Shown here piece after piece: positions 10,634 to 18,431 of a stretch of 64,000 bases of DNA. The position numbers and the translations under genes are program-made. This stretch comes from Afipia sp. 64-13 (lineage in GTDB: Bacteria > Pseudomonadota > Alphaproteobacteria > Rhizobiales > Xanthobacteraceae), in NCBI GenBank assembly GCA_001897755.1, contig MKUJ01000005.1:47526-111525 (forward strand), in the 5' to 3' direction. Within the stretch, counting starts at the first letter, position 1, and each line of letters opens with the position of its first letter. The notes beneath the pieces are model-generated. The model saw only the letters and a program-made list of their open reading frames with translations. It searched no databases and was not told where the DNA came from.

Positions 10634-11305
10634 TCAGGCCGACGGCTCGCGCTGGCGCCATTGTCCGCCGGAAATCTTGGCCGCGACAATCACCGCCTGG
10701 GTGCGGCTTTCAACGCCGAGCTTCTGCAGGATCGCCGAGACATGCGCCTTGATGGTGGCCTCGGAAACGCTGAGTTCGTAGGCGATCTGCTTGTTGAGCA
10801 GCCCCTCGGACAGCATCATCAGCACCCGCACCTGCTGCGGCGTCAGCGTGACGAGGCGGTCGCGCAGCTTGGTCAGGTCGGGGTCCGCATTGGCGGACAG
10901 ATCGATGTCGGACGGGATCCAGACGTCGCCGTTCATCACCTTGCCGATCGCCTCGCGCAGCGTTTCGACACCAAAGCGTTTGGGAATGAAGCCGGATGCT
11001 CCGAACTCCAGCGAGCGGCGAATGGTTTCGCCATCGTCGCTGGCGGAAACGATCACCACCGGAATCGCCGGATATTGCGCCCGCAGATAGATCAGCCCGG
11101 AGAACCCGCTGATACCCGGCATCGACAGATCGAGCAGGATCAGATCGAGCTCGGGGTCGCGTTCCAGAAGCGCGGTCAGATCGCCGAATGAGCCGGCTTC
11201 CTCGATGCGGGCCGACGGCACGACGCTGGCGACCGCTTCGCGCAAGGCGCCGCGAAACAGCGGGTGATCATCGGCAATAACCAGATGCGTATTGGAGAGT
11301 GGCAT
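10634..11305 (-). CDS. NarL-type response regulator (CrbR/ErdR-like)
   Basis: A 223-residue cytoplasmic regulator. The receiver holds the acidic pocket ADDHPLF, the phosphorylatable Asp59 in LILLDLSMPG and a conserved lysine in FIPKRFG. The C-terminal LuxR-type helix-turn-helix is LTPQQVRVLMMLSEGLLNKQIAYEL followed by SEATIKAHVSAILQKLGV. It ends 36 bases from the convergent CrbS-like kinase, and the pairing of these two types is known from the acetate-switch systems of Pseudomonas and Vibrio. It is divergent to the transporter gene at 11607, a likely target. Confident as a response regulator; the CrbR equivalence is inference from context. Confidence 0.88.
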   Translation of the reverse strand: MPLSNTHLVIADDHPLFRGALREAVASVVPSARIEEAGSFGDLTALLERDPELDLILLDLSMPGISGFSGLIYLRAQYPAIPVVIVSASDDGETIRRSLEFGASGFIPKRFGVETLREAIGKVMNGDVWIPSDIDLSANADPDLTKLRDRLVTLTPQQVRVLMMLSEGLLNKQIAYELSVSEATIKAHVSAILQKLGVESRTQAVIVAAKISGGQWRQREPSA

Positions 11306-11350
11306 TTCGTTTCTTGGGTGTTCGAGAGCGTTTCAAGAAAGAACGGTAAA

Positions 11351-11379
11351 CTATTCGACCGGAACAGGCGACCGAATAG
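11351..11379. promoter_or_regulatory. Candidate operator, 7-bp inverted repeat
   Basis: CTATTCG (11351-11357) and CGAATAG (11373-11379) form a perfect inverted repeat with a 15-base spacer. It sits in the 301-base divergent gap between the NarL-type regulator and the transporter, which is where an autoregulatory or target site would be expected. Nothing else recognisable was found in this gap. Confidence 0.3.
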
Positions 11380-11606
11380 GACAAATTCCGCCAGAGGCCC
11401 GAGACCGAGAACTCCGAAATAACAGGACCCCCCGCGATGTTGCAGCGCGAAGTCTACGTCCTATAGACCATCACATAAGTCCAAAAGTCTTATTTAGGGC
11501 AGTTTCACGCCGATGTTACCTTTTCTTGAACTCGTCGCACCGGGAATCCGGGCGGGAGAGGGGCACTACGAGACAAATTTCAAAAACCGATTCCGGGAGC
11601 ATCAAA

Positions 11607-13268
11607 ATGTCCACCACCACGGCAGGCTCGGTCAGAGCCGGAGGGATGACGAAGGACGAACGCTTCGTCATCCTGGCATCCTCGCTCGGTACCGTTTTCG
11701 AATGGTATGATTTCTACCTCTACGGATCGCTGGCGGCGATCATCGGCGCGCAATTCTTCAGCGCTTATCCCCCGGCAACCCGAGACATCTTCGCCCTGCT
11801 GGCTTTCGCGGCCGGCTTTCTGGTGCGCCCGTTCGGCGCCATCGTCTTCGGCCGCATCGGCGACATCGTCGGCCGTAAATACACCTTCCTCGTCACCATC
11901 CTCATCATGGGTCTTTCGACCTTCATCGTCGGCCTGCTGCCGAACGCGGCCACCATCGGCATTGCCGCGCCGATCATCCTGATCGGCCTGCGCCTGCTGC
12001 AGGGCCTCGCGCTGGGCGGTGAATACGGTGGCGCCGCCACTTACGTCGCCGAGCACGCCCCTCACGGCAAGCGCGGATACTACACCTCGTTCATCCAGAC
12101 CACGGCGACGCTGGGTCTGTTCCTGTCACTGCTGGTGATCCTGTTCACCCGAACCATTCTGGGCGAAGCCGAATTCACCGCCTGGGGCTGGCGTATCCCG
12201 TTCCTGATCTCGGTGGTGCTGCTTGGCGTCTCGGTGATCATCCGCCTGCGGCTGAATGAATCGCCCGTGTTCCAGCGCATGAAGGAAGAAGGCAAGGGCT
12301 CCAAGGCTCCGCTGACCGAGGCCTTCGCCAACTGGAGCAACGCCAAGCTGGTGCTGATCGCCCTGCTCGGCGGCGTGATGGGCCAGGGCGTGGTCTGGTA
12401 CACCGGCCAGTTCTACGCGCTGTTCTTCCTGCAATCGATTCTGCAGGTCGACGGCTACACCGCGAACCTCCTGATCGCCTGGTCGCTGCTGTTCGGCACC
12501 GGCTTCTTCATCGTGTTCGGCGCGCTGTCGGACAAGATCGGCCGCAAGCCGATCATCCTGGCCGGCTGCCTGATCGCGGCTCTCAGCTTCTTCCCGATCT
12601 TCCGCATGATCTCCACTTACGCCAACCCGGCGCTGGAGACCGCGATCGAGAGCGTGAAGGTTCAGGTGGTGGCCGACCCGAAGGGTTGCGGCGATCTGTT
12701 CAACCCGGTCGGCACCCGCGTGTTCTCCGCGCCGTGCGACCTTGCCCGTGACTTCCTCGCGAAGTCGTCGGTCAAGTACGACACCGTCTATACGCCCGGT
12801 TCGAGCGTCAAGATCGTGGTCAATGGCAAGGAGGTGCCCTACACCAAGCCGGCGGACTCCAATGCCGGCGTGACGGCGGCACTGCAAGCGGCCGGTTATC
12901 CGAAGCGCGGCGCCAATCCGACGCTGGTGAAGATGGCCCATCCGCTCGACATCTTCCGTCCGCAGGTCGCTGCCATCATCGGGTTGCTGTTCATTCTCGT
13001 GATCTTCGTCACGATGGTGTACGGCCCGATCGCGGCGATGCTGGTCGAACTGTTCCCGACCAAGATCCGCTACACCTCGATGTCGCTGCCCTATCACATC
13101 GGCAACGGTTGGTTCGGAGGCCTTCTGCCTGCGACCTCCTTCGCGATCGTGGCGTCGACCGGCGATATTTATTCGGGCCTCTGGTATCCGGTGATCTTCG
13201 CCGGCCTGACGGTGATCATCGGCATGCTGTTCCTGCCGGAGACCAAGGACGTCGATATCAGCAAGTAA
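11607..13268 (+). CDS. MHS-family MFS transporter with large inserted domain
   Basis: A 553-residue inner-membrane transporter of the metabolite:H+ symporter branch of the major facilitator superfamily. The MFS signature FGRIGDIVGRKYTFL occurs near residues 81-95, with FEWYDFYLYG at 31-40 and LRLLQGLALGGEYGGAATY, all typical of proline/shikimate/dicarboxylate-type MHS proteins. The second-half repeat FGALSDKIGRKP is at about 304-314. Unusually, about 115 hydrophilic residues (about 335-450) with Cys361 and Cys377 interrupt the C-terminal half. ATG 11607 is chosen because the conserved sequence starts shortly after; an extension to 11292 is non-coding in character. A terminator follows at once. 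The neighbouring CrbSR-like pair suggests a carboxylate substrate; this is inference. Confidence 0.88.
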   Translation: MSTTTAGSVRAGGMTKDERFVILASSLGTVFEWYDFYLYGSLAAIIGAQFFSAYPPATRDIFALLAFAAGFLVRPFGAIVFGRIGDIVGRKYTFLVTILIMGLSTFIVGLLPNAATIGIAAPIILIGLRLLQGLALGGEYGGAATYVAEHAPHGKRGYYTSFIQTTATLGLFLSLLVILFTRTILGEAEFTAWGWRIPFLISVVLLGVSVIIRLRLNESPVFQRMKEEGKGSKAPLTEAFANWSNAKLVLIALLGGVMGQGVVWYTGQFYALFFLQSILQVDGYTANLLIAWSLLFGTGFFIVFGALSDKIGRKPIILAGCLIAALSFFPIFRMISTYANPALETAIESVKVQVVADPKGCGDLFNPVGTRVFSAPCDLARDFLAKSSVKYDTVYTPGSSVKIVVNGKEVPYTKPADSNAGVTAALQAAGYPKRGANPTLVKMAHPLDIFRPQVAAIIGLLFILVIFVTMVYGPIAAMLVELFPTKIRYTSMSLPYHIGNGWFGGLLPATSFAIVASTGDIYSGLWYPVIFAGLTVIIGMLFLPETKDVDISK

Positions 13269-13306
13269 ATCGGACGGGTCTGCGCCCGTCCCTTCTGAGA
13301 CCACAG

Positions 13307-13337
13307 CCGGCCGCGGATCACTCCGCGGCCGGTTTGT
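13307..13337 (+). terminator. Rho-independent terminator after MFS gene
   Basis: An 11-base perfect stem, CCGGCCGCGGA (13307-13317) with TCCGCGGCCGG (13322-13332), and a four-base loop, followed by TTTGTT. It ends the transporter transcript; the next gene is convergent. Confidence 0.8.
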
Positions 13338-13363
13338 TATGAGGCGCCTGATTTCGCGTGGCG

Positions 13364-13879
13364 TCAGATCCTGTCCGACAGCTTCTTCTGAACGCGCGCG
13401 GCCATATCGAGAAGCTGCTGCCAGACCCGTTCGACCATCGCCATCAGCTTGTCATGATCGGCGGGAAGCTGCAGCGTGATCGTGCCGTCGCGCCTGTCGG
13501 CCTGCGCGCTCTTCTTCTGCGCATCTTCCTTCGCCAGCGGCGCGTCGATCTTGCCGGTCACGGTGCCGTCACGCGCGGCAAGCTCGTCCTGAAGCTTCTT
13601 GTTTTCGGTTTGCAGCCGCCCGATCTCGAGATCGAGCGCGGCACGCTCGTCCGGCACCACGCGGCACGTCCAGCCGCCTTTGCTGCGGCAGATCGAGACC
13701 GCTCCTGTTCTCGTATCAAGCCGGAGCAATCCATCCGGGACCGGAGACATCGTGTAGCGACCGTTTTCGGTCTGCGGTTCTGATTGCGCTTGCGCCACCG
13801 CGACCGAGGCCAAACCCGTCGCACATGCAACGACCGCCGCGCCGCAGATACGCATCGCGGTGGTGGGCTGAAACGTCAT
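13364..13879 (-). CDS. Exported hypothetical protein with coiled coil
   Basis: A 171-residue protein beginning MTFQPTTAMRICGAAVVACATG. The first 30 or so residues form a Sec signal peptide with a likely cleavage after VAVAQA. A short region with a cysteine pair (VSICRSKGGWTCRVVPDER) is followed by a heptad-like coiled coil (LDLEIGRLQTENKKLQDELAAR) and a helical C-terminus ending VQKKLSDRI. It resembles conserved hypothetical periplasmic proteins of Nitrobacteraceae. Function is unknown. It is convergent with the transporter and separated from it by the terminator. Confidence 0.7.
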   Translation of the reverse strand: MTFQPTTAMRICGAAVVACATGLASVAVAQAQSEPQTENGRYTMSPVPDGLLRLDTRTGAVSICRSKGGWTCRVVPDERAALDLEIGRLQTENKKLQDELAARDGTVTGKIDAPLAKEDAQKKSAQADRRDGTITLQLPADHDKLMAMVERVWQQLLDMAARVQKKLSDRI

Positions 13880-14160
13880 TTCCGCTCTCCAGCAACGTGA
13901 CAGATATCGGCCTTAAACGATCTTCCGAAGATATAAGGTCCTTCCTGCCAGGCAAAAATGTCCAACGCCGGCGAGCTTCATATTGGGGCTCGGGAGGCGC
14001 CCGGGACCCCGGCACGGAGACCTCGCGGGAGGCGCAAGACCGCTCATCATGGCTTAAATCGGGCGACGACTTACCGCACCGCCGCATCGCATTTCGCGCG
14101 CCTTTGTTTTTTATCAATTAAATCAATGATTTCAAATACATATGCACTCTTCGTCCAATC

Positions 14161-14189
14161 TTGACTTGACCCGAGGCCGACAGTATGGT
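14161..14189 (+). promoter_or_regulatory. Sigma70-type promoter of the F0 ATP synthase operon
   Basis: TTGACT (14161-14166), a 17-base spacer and TATGGT (14184-14189) make a good housekeeping promoter about 70 bases upstream of atpI. The remaining 379-base gap (13880-14258) shows no gene; its left part is GC-rich with no recognisable structure, and the segment just before the promoter is AT-rich. Confidence 0.65.
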
Positions 14190-14258
14190 CCGCGCGGTTT
14201 CTGGGGTGTTGGACGGTTTTTCCGAGCTCTCGCAACGCGATCATGGGTGTCGACAGCA

Positions 14259-14651
14259 ATGGCGGACGGCACACAGGGCAGCGGACGCGACAAAGATGGA
14301 AGAACTAACGATCCATCTGCCGAGGAAGCTGCGCTCTCCGCAAGACTTGGCCGTCTGGACGACCGGCTTTCCGAAACCCGGAAGGACCGTCAGAACCGGG
14401 CGGATCAATCGGACGGCAGGGCCGGAAATGCGTCCGCCAGCGCATCCGCGATGGCGCGCGGCTTCCGTCTCTCATCCGAATTGATTGCAGGTGTTCTTGT
14501 CGGAGCGGTCATCGGCTGGGGATTCGATCGCTTGTTGTCGACATCTCCTTGGGGACTCATCGTGTTTTTCCTGCTCGGCTTCACGGCCGGAGTGATCAAC
14601 GTGATGCGGTCCGCAGGCGTCGCATCCCGCGACCAGCCCGATCGCTCCTGA
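14259..14651 (+). CDS. atpI: ATP synthase assembly protein AtpI
   Basis: A 130-residue inner-membrane protein beginning [17 protein letters not shown] charged hydrophilic N-terminal half is followed by two membrane helices, [20 protein letters not shown] and [20 protein letters not shown], the classic AtpI hairpin. In the family it helps assemble the c-ring. It heads the F0 operon, 70 bases before atpB. ATG 14259 is preferred; a GTG eleven bases upstream is out of the best context, and the frame continues to 14142 only as a non-conserved extension. Confidence 0.9.
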   Translation: MADGTQGSGRDKDGRTNDPSAEEAALSARLGRLDDRLSETRKDRQNRADQSDGRAGNASASASAMARGFRLSSELIAGVLVGAVIGWGFDRLLSTSPWGLIVFFLLGFTAGVINVMRSAGVASRDQPDRS

Positions 14652-14721
14652 CCGGACCGGGGCCGCGCCAACCAACGGTTTTCAGCCGGCCCGTCCGGCA
14701 TTTGATGAAAGACGCTTCGGA

Positions 14722-15471
14722 ATGGCCGATCCGATCCATCAGTTCGAGATCCACAAGATCTTCTCCCTCGGGCACATCGGCGGTCAGGAGATCGCTTTCA
14801 CCAACTCCTCCGCCTACATGTTCGGGACCGTGGCGGCTATCGCCCTTCTGATGATCGGCGGCAGCGCCGGGCGCCATCTCATCCCCACCCGCATCCAGTC
14901 GCTGGCGGAACTCTCCTACGAATTTGTCGCCAACACGCTACGAGAAAGCGTCGGCGAAGAAGGCATGAAGTTCTTCCCCTTCGTGTTTTCGATCTTCATG
15001 TTCGTCCTGATGGCGAACCTGATCGGCGTCATTCCCTACACCTTCAGCGTCACCAGCCATCTGATCGTCACCGTCGCGCTGGCGTTGATCGTCTTCCTGA
15101 CCGTGCTGCTCTACGGCCTCTACAAGAACGGCTTCAAATTCTTCAAGCTGTTCGTGCCGAGCGGCATTCCGATCTACATCCTGCCGCTGATCATGGTGAT
15201 CGAGGTGATCTCGTTCCTGTCGCGGCCGGTGTCCCACTCGGTGCGTTTGTTCGCGAACATGCTGGCGGGTCACATCACGCTGAAAGTGTTCGCGGGCTTC
15301 GTCGTCTCGCTGGGCACGATCAGCACGCTCGGCATTTTCGGCGCCGTGCTGCCGCTGGCGATGACAACGGCGCTCACCGCGCTCGAAATCCTGGTGGCGT
15401 TCCTGCAGGCTTACGTGTTCGCCATCCTGACCTGCATCTACCTCAACGACGCGCTTCATCCCGGGCACTGA
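14722..15471 (+). CDS. atpB: F0F1 ATP synthase subunit a
   Basis: A 249-residue membrane protein, the stator half of the F0 proton path. Five to six hydrophobic segments are visible ([41 protein letters not shown] and others). The essential arginine lies in [18 protein letters not shown]. The conserved C-terminus [22 protein letters not shown] is complete, so the gene is full length. It is second in the atpI-B-E-G-F operon; the F1 genes must be elsewhere, as is normal for alphaproteobacteria. Confidence 0.97.
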   Translation: MADPIHQFEIHKIFSLGHIGGQEIAFTNSSAYMFGTVAAIALLMIGGSAGRHLIPTRIQSLAELSYEFVANTLRESVGEEGMKFFPFVFSIFMFVLMANLIGVIPYTFSVTSHLIVTVALALIVFLTVLLYGLYKNGFKFFKLFVPSGIPIYILPLIMVIEVISFLSRPVSHSVRLFANMLAGHITLKVFAGFVVSLGTISTLGIFGAVLPLAMTTALTALEILVAFLQAYVFAILTCIYLNDALHPGH

Positions 15472-15521
15472 CCGGACTTTCCAACATCCACCGACACCAA
15501 CATCCCAGAAGGAGTTTCACC

Positions 15522-15749
15522 ATGGATCCTATCGCAGCAAAGTACATCGGCGCCGGCATTGCGTGCCTCGGCATGGGCGGCGCCGGCGTCGGCGTCGGCA
15601 TGATTTTCAGCCAGTTCCTCAACGGCGCGCTGCGCAATCCGTCGGCCTCGCAGGGTCAGTTCGCGAACCTGATTTTCGGCTTCGCCGTGACCGAAGCGCT
15701 CGGCATCTTCTCGCTGCTGATCGCGCTGCTGCTGCTGTTCGCTGTCTAA
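15522..15749 (+). CDS. atpE: F0F1 ATP synthase subunit c
   Basis: The 75-residue proteolipid that forms the rotating c-ring. Two membrane helices flank the polar loop RNPSASQGQ, and the proton-binding carboxylate is the Glu in [12 protein letters not shown]. The first helix carries a GxGxG-type glycine run ([13 protein letters not shown]). An AAGGAG ribosome-binding site sits seven bases before the ATG, one of the strongest in the operon, fitting the high c-subunit copy number. Confidence 0.97.
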   Translation: MDPIAAKYIGAGIACLGMGGAGVGVGMIFSQFLNGALRNPSASQGQFANLIFGFAVTEALGIFSLLIALLLLFAV

Positions 15750-15810
15750 GTCCGGATGATGCGGCGACCGCGGATGGCTTGATCCGCGGTTGACCCAACA
15801 GGAGGCTCTT

Positions 15811-16371
15811 ATGGCCACCGGTCAAAGCAACGCCAAGGGAACGACTGCCCATACCGAAACCAGCGGTCATGGCGGCAAGGCAAGTTTCCCGCCTTTCGAG
15901 AAAGACACCTTCGCTTCACAGCTGGTGTCGTTCGCGATCGCCTTCGCGCTGCTCTATGTCATCGTCTCCAAGTTCGCGCTGCCGCGTGTCGGCGGCCTGA
16001 TCGCCGCCCGCGAGGGCACGATCGAGGGCGATCTCGCCGAAGCCCAGAAGCTGAAGGACGAGTCGGACGCGGCGCTCAAGGCTTATGAGACCGAGCTCGC
16101 CGCGGCGCGGGCACGGGCTCAGGCCATCGGCAGCGAGACCCGCGAGCGCCTGAGCGCGCAGTCGGAAACCGAGCGCAAGACGCTGGAAGCCAGCCTGGCG
16201 ACCAAGCTTGCGGACGCGGAAAAGACCATCGCCGGCATGCGCGAGAAGGCGATGGGCAACGTGAAGTCGATCGCCGTCGATGCGACTTCTGCGATCGTCG
16301 AGCGTCTGAGCGGCGTCGCGCCCGACAGCAAGACAGTCGACAACGCCGTCGACGCATCCCTGAAAGGTTGA
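15811..16371 (+). CDS. atpG: F0F1 ATP synthase subunit b' (b2)
   Basis: A 186-residue peripheral-stalk subunit. A polar N-terminus is followed by one membrane helix ([21 protein letters not shown]) and a long charged coiled coil ([29 protein letters not shown]) that bridges to F1. AGGAGG stands six bases before the ATG at 15811, deciding against the upstream TTG at 15790. Photosynthetic and other alphaproteobacteria carry b and b' as separate genes; this is the divergent b' copy. Its stop precedes atpF by five bases. Confidence 0.92.
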   Translation: MATGQSNAKGTTAHTETSGHGGKASFPPFEKDTFASQLVSFAIAFALLYVIVSKFALPRVGGLIAAREGTIEGDLAEAQKLKDESDAALKAYETELAAARARAQAIGSETRERLSAQSETERKTLEASLATKLADAEKTIAGMREKAMGNVKSIAVDATSAIVERLSGVAPDSKTVDNAVDASLKG

Positions 16372-16376
16372 CGCTC

Positions 16377-16862
16377 ATGTTGCTGCAAGCCGAAACCTGG
16401 GTTGCCGTCGCCTTCCTCCTCCTGATGGGTGTATTCGGTTATTTCGGCGTTCATCGCGCGCTGCTCAAGGCGCTCGATAACCGCCGCGACCGGATCCGGA
16501 AGGAACTCGACGACGCACGCCGCCTCAAGGAAGAGGCGGTCGCGTTGGTCGCCGAGTATCGCGCCCGCCGCGACAGCGCCGAGCGCGAAGCGCAGGAGAT
16601 CGTCGCCAGCGCCACCGCCGAGGCCGAGCGCATCGCGGTCGAGGCCAAGGCGAAGATGGAGGATTTTGTCGCGCGCCGCACCAAGTCGGCCGAGAGCAAG
16701 ATCGCCCAGGCCGAAATGCAGGCGCTTGCCGACGTTCGTGCCGCAGCCGCCGAAGCCGCCGTCACGGCCGCCTCGTCCGTGCTGTCGCAGACCGTCAAAG
16801 GCAACGTCGCCGACGGTCTGCTCGACAAGAGCATCAAGGATGTCCGCGAGAAGTTGAACTGA
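16377..16862 (+). CDS. atpF: F0F1 ATP synthase subunit b
   Basis: A 161-residue peripheral-stalk subunit. The N-terminus is a membrane anchor ([19 protein letters not shown]), followed by an uninterrupted heptad-rich helix ([24 protein letters not shown] and onward). It starts five bases after atpG, indicating coupled translation, and closes the operon; a strong terminator begins 23 bases downstream. An in-frame TTG at 16368 is a poorer start. Confidence 0.95.
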   Translation: MLLQAETWVAVAFLLLMGVFGYFGVHRALLKALDNRRDRIRKELDDARRLKEEAVALVAEYRARRDSAEREAQEIVASATAEAERIAVEAKAKMEDFVARRTKSAESKIAQAEMQALADVRAAAAEAAVTAASSVLSQTVKGNVADGLLDKSIKDVREKLN

Positions 16863-16884
16863 TCGCAGCATCCAGACACTCATC

Positions 16885-16918
16885 AAAAAGCCGGCCTCAT
16901 ATCGAGGCCGGCTTTTTT
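16885..16918. terminator. Bidirectional terminator after atpF
   Basis: AAAAAGCCGGCCTC (16885-16898) pairs with GAGGCCGGCTTTTTT (16904-16918) around a five-base loop. With A- and T-tracts on both sides it can end both the atp operon and the convergent lipoprotein gene. Confidence 0.9.
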
Positions 16919-16941
16919 GTTGGCTGTCCGTCTTCCGGGTT

Positions 16942-17631
16942 TTAGCCCCGCGGGCGCCGCCCACGCGCCTGCGGCGCCGGCTTGGCGGCCGCCGGATCGA
17001 AGCCGACATAAAAGATATAGGCATCACCGGCATCGCCCGGCGGCACCGGATAGACGATATCTTCCGCCACCAGGCTGAAATCGGCGTTGCTGCCGTCCGA
17101 CGGCACCGCGACAGTGGTCGAATAACCCTTGGTGAAGATCACCTTCGGCGTGATGCCTTCCTGCACCAGCGCGATGCGCATCGGCACCACAACATTCGGC
17201 GGCGCGCCCGCGGGTCCGACGATGATGCGGCCTTGGATGCCGACGCGGGCATGGATCTGGCCGCCGCTCAGCGTGCAATCGCGCGCGGTACGCACGATGG
17301 TCGCCTGATAGCGCAGGTCGTTACCGCTCGCCGGCTTGCCAGGCAGACCGACCGGCAAGGTCGAGGCGCCAAAGCGGATGCCGACGGTGGGACAGGTCGG
17401 CTCGTCCGGCTCTGCCGGCGGAGGCGCCTCGCCGACCGCCTGTGATTTCGCGCCGAAGATCTGTCCGAACCTGTCGCCGAATGACGGGCTGCCCGACGAC
17501 GACGAGGTCGCCGAGGAGCCGAACATACTGCCGCCGCCACACCCGGCCAGCGCCGTGCTGAGCAGCAAGGCGAACAAGATCTTCGCCCGCGGCCTGCGGA
17601 ATTCATGGGTGCAAAGGCTGTCACGCATCAT
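16942..17631 (-). CDS. Putative lipoprotein of unknown function
   Basis: A 229-residue protein with a lipoprotein signal: MMRDSLCTHEFRRPRAKI, a hydrophobic run LLFALLLSTALAG-like, and the lipobox LAGC with the acylated cysteine near residue 31. A Ser/Gly-rich linker follows (GGGSMFGSSATSSSSGSPSFG). The mature domain begins around CPTVGIRFGAS and appears beta-rich. The C-terminus is basic (PAPQARGRRPRG). It resembles conserved alphaproteobacterial outer-membrane lipoproteins, but I know no function. A five-copy tandem repeat lies upstream of its start, in what should be its promoter region. Confidence 0.75.
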   Translation of the reverse strand: MMRDSLCTHEFRRPRAKILFALLLSTALAGCGGGSMFGSSATSSSSGSPSFGDRFGQIFGAKSQAVGEAPPPAEPDEPTCPTVGIRFGASTLPVGLPGKPASGNDLRYQATIVRTARDCTLSGGQIHARVGIQGRIIVGPAGAPPNVVVPMRIALVQEGITPKVIFTKGYSTTVAVPSDGSNADFSLVAEDIVYPVPPGDAGDAYIFYVGFDPAAAKPAPQARGRRPRG

Positions 17632-17713
17632 CGGGAGCTACCGGATCAATCTGGCGATGTCTGGAAAGGAACCTGGATGCCGCCTTATAGCAGCCCAAAG
17701 ACGGCAAACCCAA

Positions 17714-17776
17714 GGCTCAAAACCAAGGCTCAAAACCAAGGCTCAAAACCAAGGCTCAAAACCAAGGCTCAAAACC
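17714..17776. repeat. Tandem repeat, 13-bp unit, five copies
   Basis: The unit GGCTCAAAACCAA occurs four times in perfect tandem from 17714, 17727, 17740 and 17753, with a fifth copy from 17766 that ends CCGGG. It lies between the lipoprotein start (17631) and the GNAT gene end (17799). Such minisatellites vary in copy number by slippage. Confidence 0.95.
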
Positions 17777-17798
17777 GGGACTGGGGCGGCCATGGCCC

Positions 17799-18386
17799 CT
17801 AGCCGCGCAGATCCTCATTGAGCAGACCGTAAAGATAGTGGTCCTGCCAGACCCCGTTGATGCACAGATAGCGCCGCGCCACACCCTCGCGCGCAAAACC
17901 GCATTTCTCCAGCACCCGCATCGAGGGGATATTGGTGAGGATACAGGCGGCCTCGACCCGGTGCAGACGCAATTCGCCGAACAGCGTCGGCAGCAGCACC
18001 CGCAGCGCCTGCGTCATATAGCCTTGACCGGCGAAAGGCTCGCCGACCCAATAGCCGATGGTGCCGCTCTGCACGATGCCGCGCCGGACATTGGCCAGGG
18101 TAATCGCGCCGACCAGCACATGATCCTGCTCGCGGAAGATCAGGAACGGATAGGCCCGGTCGTCGAGAATATCCTCGGCATAGCGCCGCAGCCGCCGCCG
18201 GAATCCAGCGCGTGTCAGATCGTCGGCGGGCCAGATCGGCTCCCATGGCGTCAGGAAGGCACGGCTCAGTCCGCGAAGCCGCGACCACTGCTCGTAGTCG
18301 GCGGTTTGCGGAGCGCGTAGCAGGAGTCCATGGCCGCGAGGTTCAAGGGACGGCGGCGCGGACGCCGGCAACCGAAACAGGGCCAT
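17799..18386 (-). CDS. GNAT N-acetyltransferase, RimJ-like
   Basis: A 195-residue cytoplasmic acetyltransferase. The acetyl-CoA-binding motif is seen in IGYWVGEPFAGQGYMTQALRVLLP (family pattern Q/R-x-x-G-x-G/A), followed by HRVEAACILTNIPSMRVLEKCGF and a C-terminal GVWQDHYLYGLL, all typical of the RimJ/RimL branch that acetylates N-termini of ribosomal proteins. The substrate here is not determinable. It starts 46 bases after the M16 peptidase stop and may be the last gene of that run. Confidence 0.88.
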   Translation of the reverse strand: MALFRLPASAPPSLEPRGHGLLLRAPQTADYEQWSRLRGLSRAFLTPWEPIWPADDLTRAGFRRRLRRYAEDILDDRAYPFLIFREQDHVLVGAITLANVRRGIVQSGTIGYWVGEPFAGQGYMTQALRVLLPTLFGELRLHRVEAACILTNIPSMRVLEKCGFAREGVARRYLCINGVWQDHYLYGLLNEDLRG

Positions 18387-18431
18387 GGCGACCCCTCCTT
18401 CAAACGCGACATCGAGGATGGACGATGCGGC

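Noticed and set aside
6997..10752. A very long open frame (about 1251 codons) on the plus strand overlapping the hybrid kinase
   Set aside because: It is arginine/histidine-rich with no domain and lies in another frame of the kinase gene, a common artefact of GC-rich third codon positions.
17689..17800. GGCTCAAAACCAA repeats considered as a CRISPR array
   Set aside because: Units are only 13 bases and contiguous with no spacers, so this is a minisatellite.
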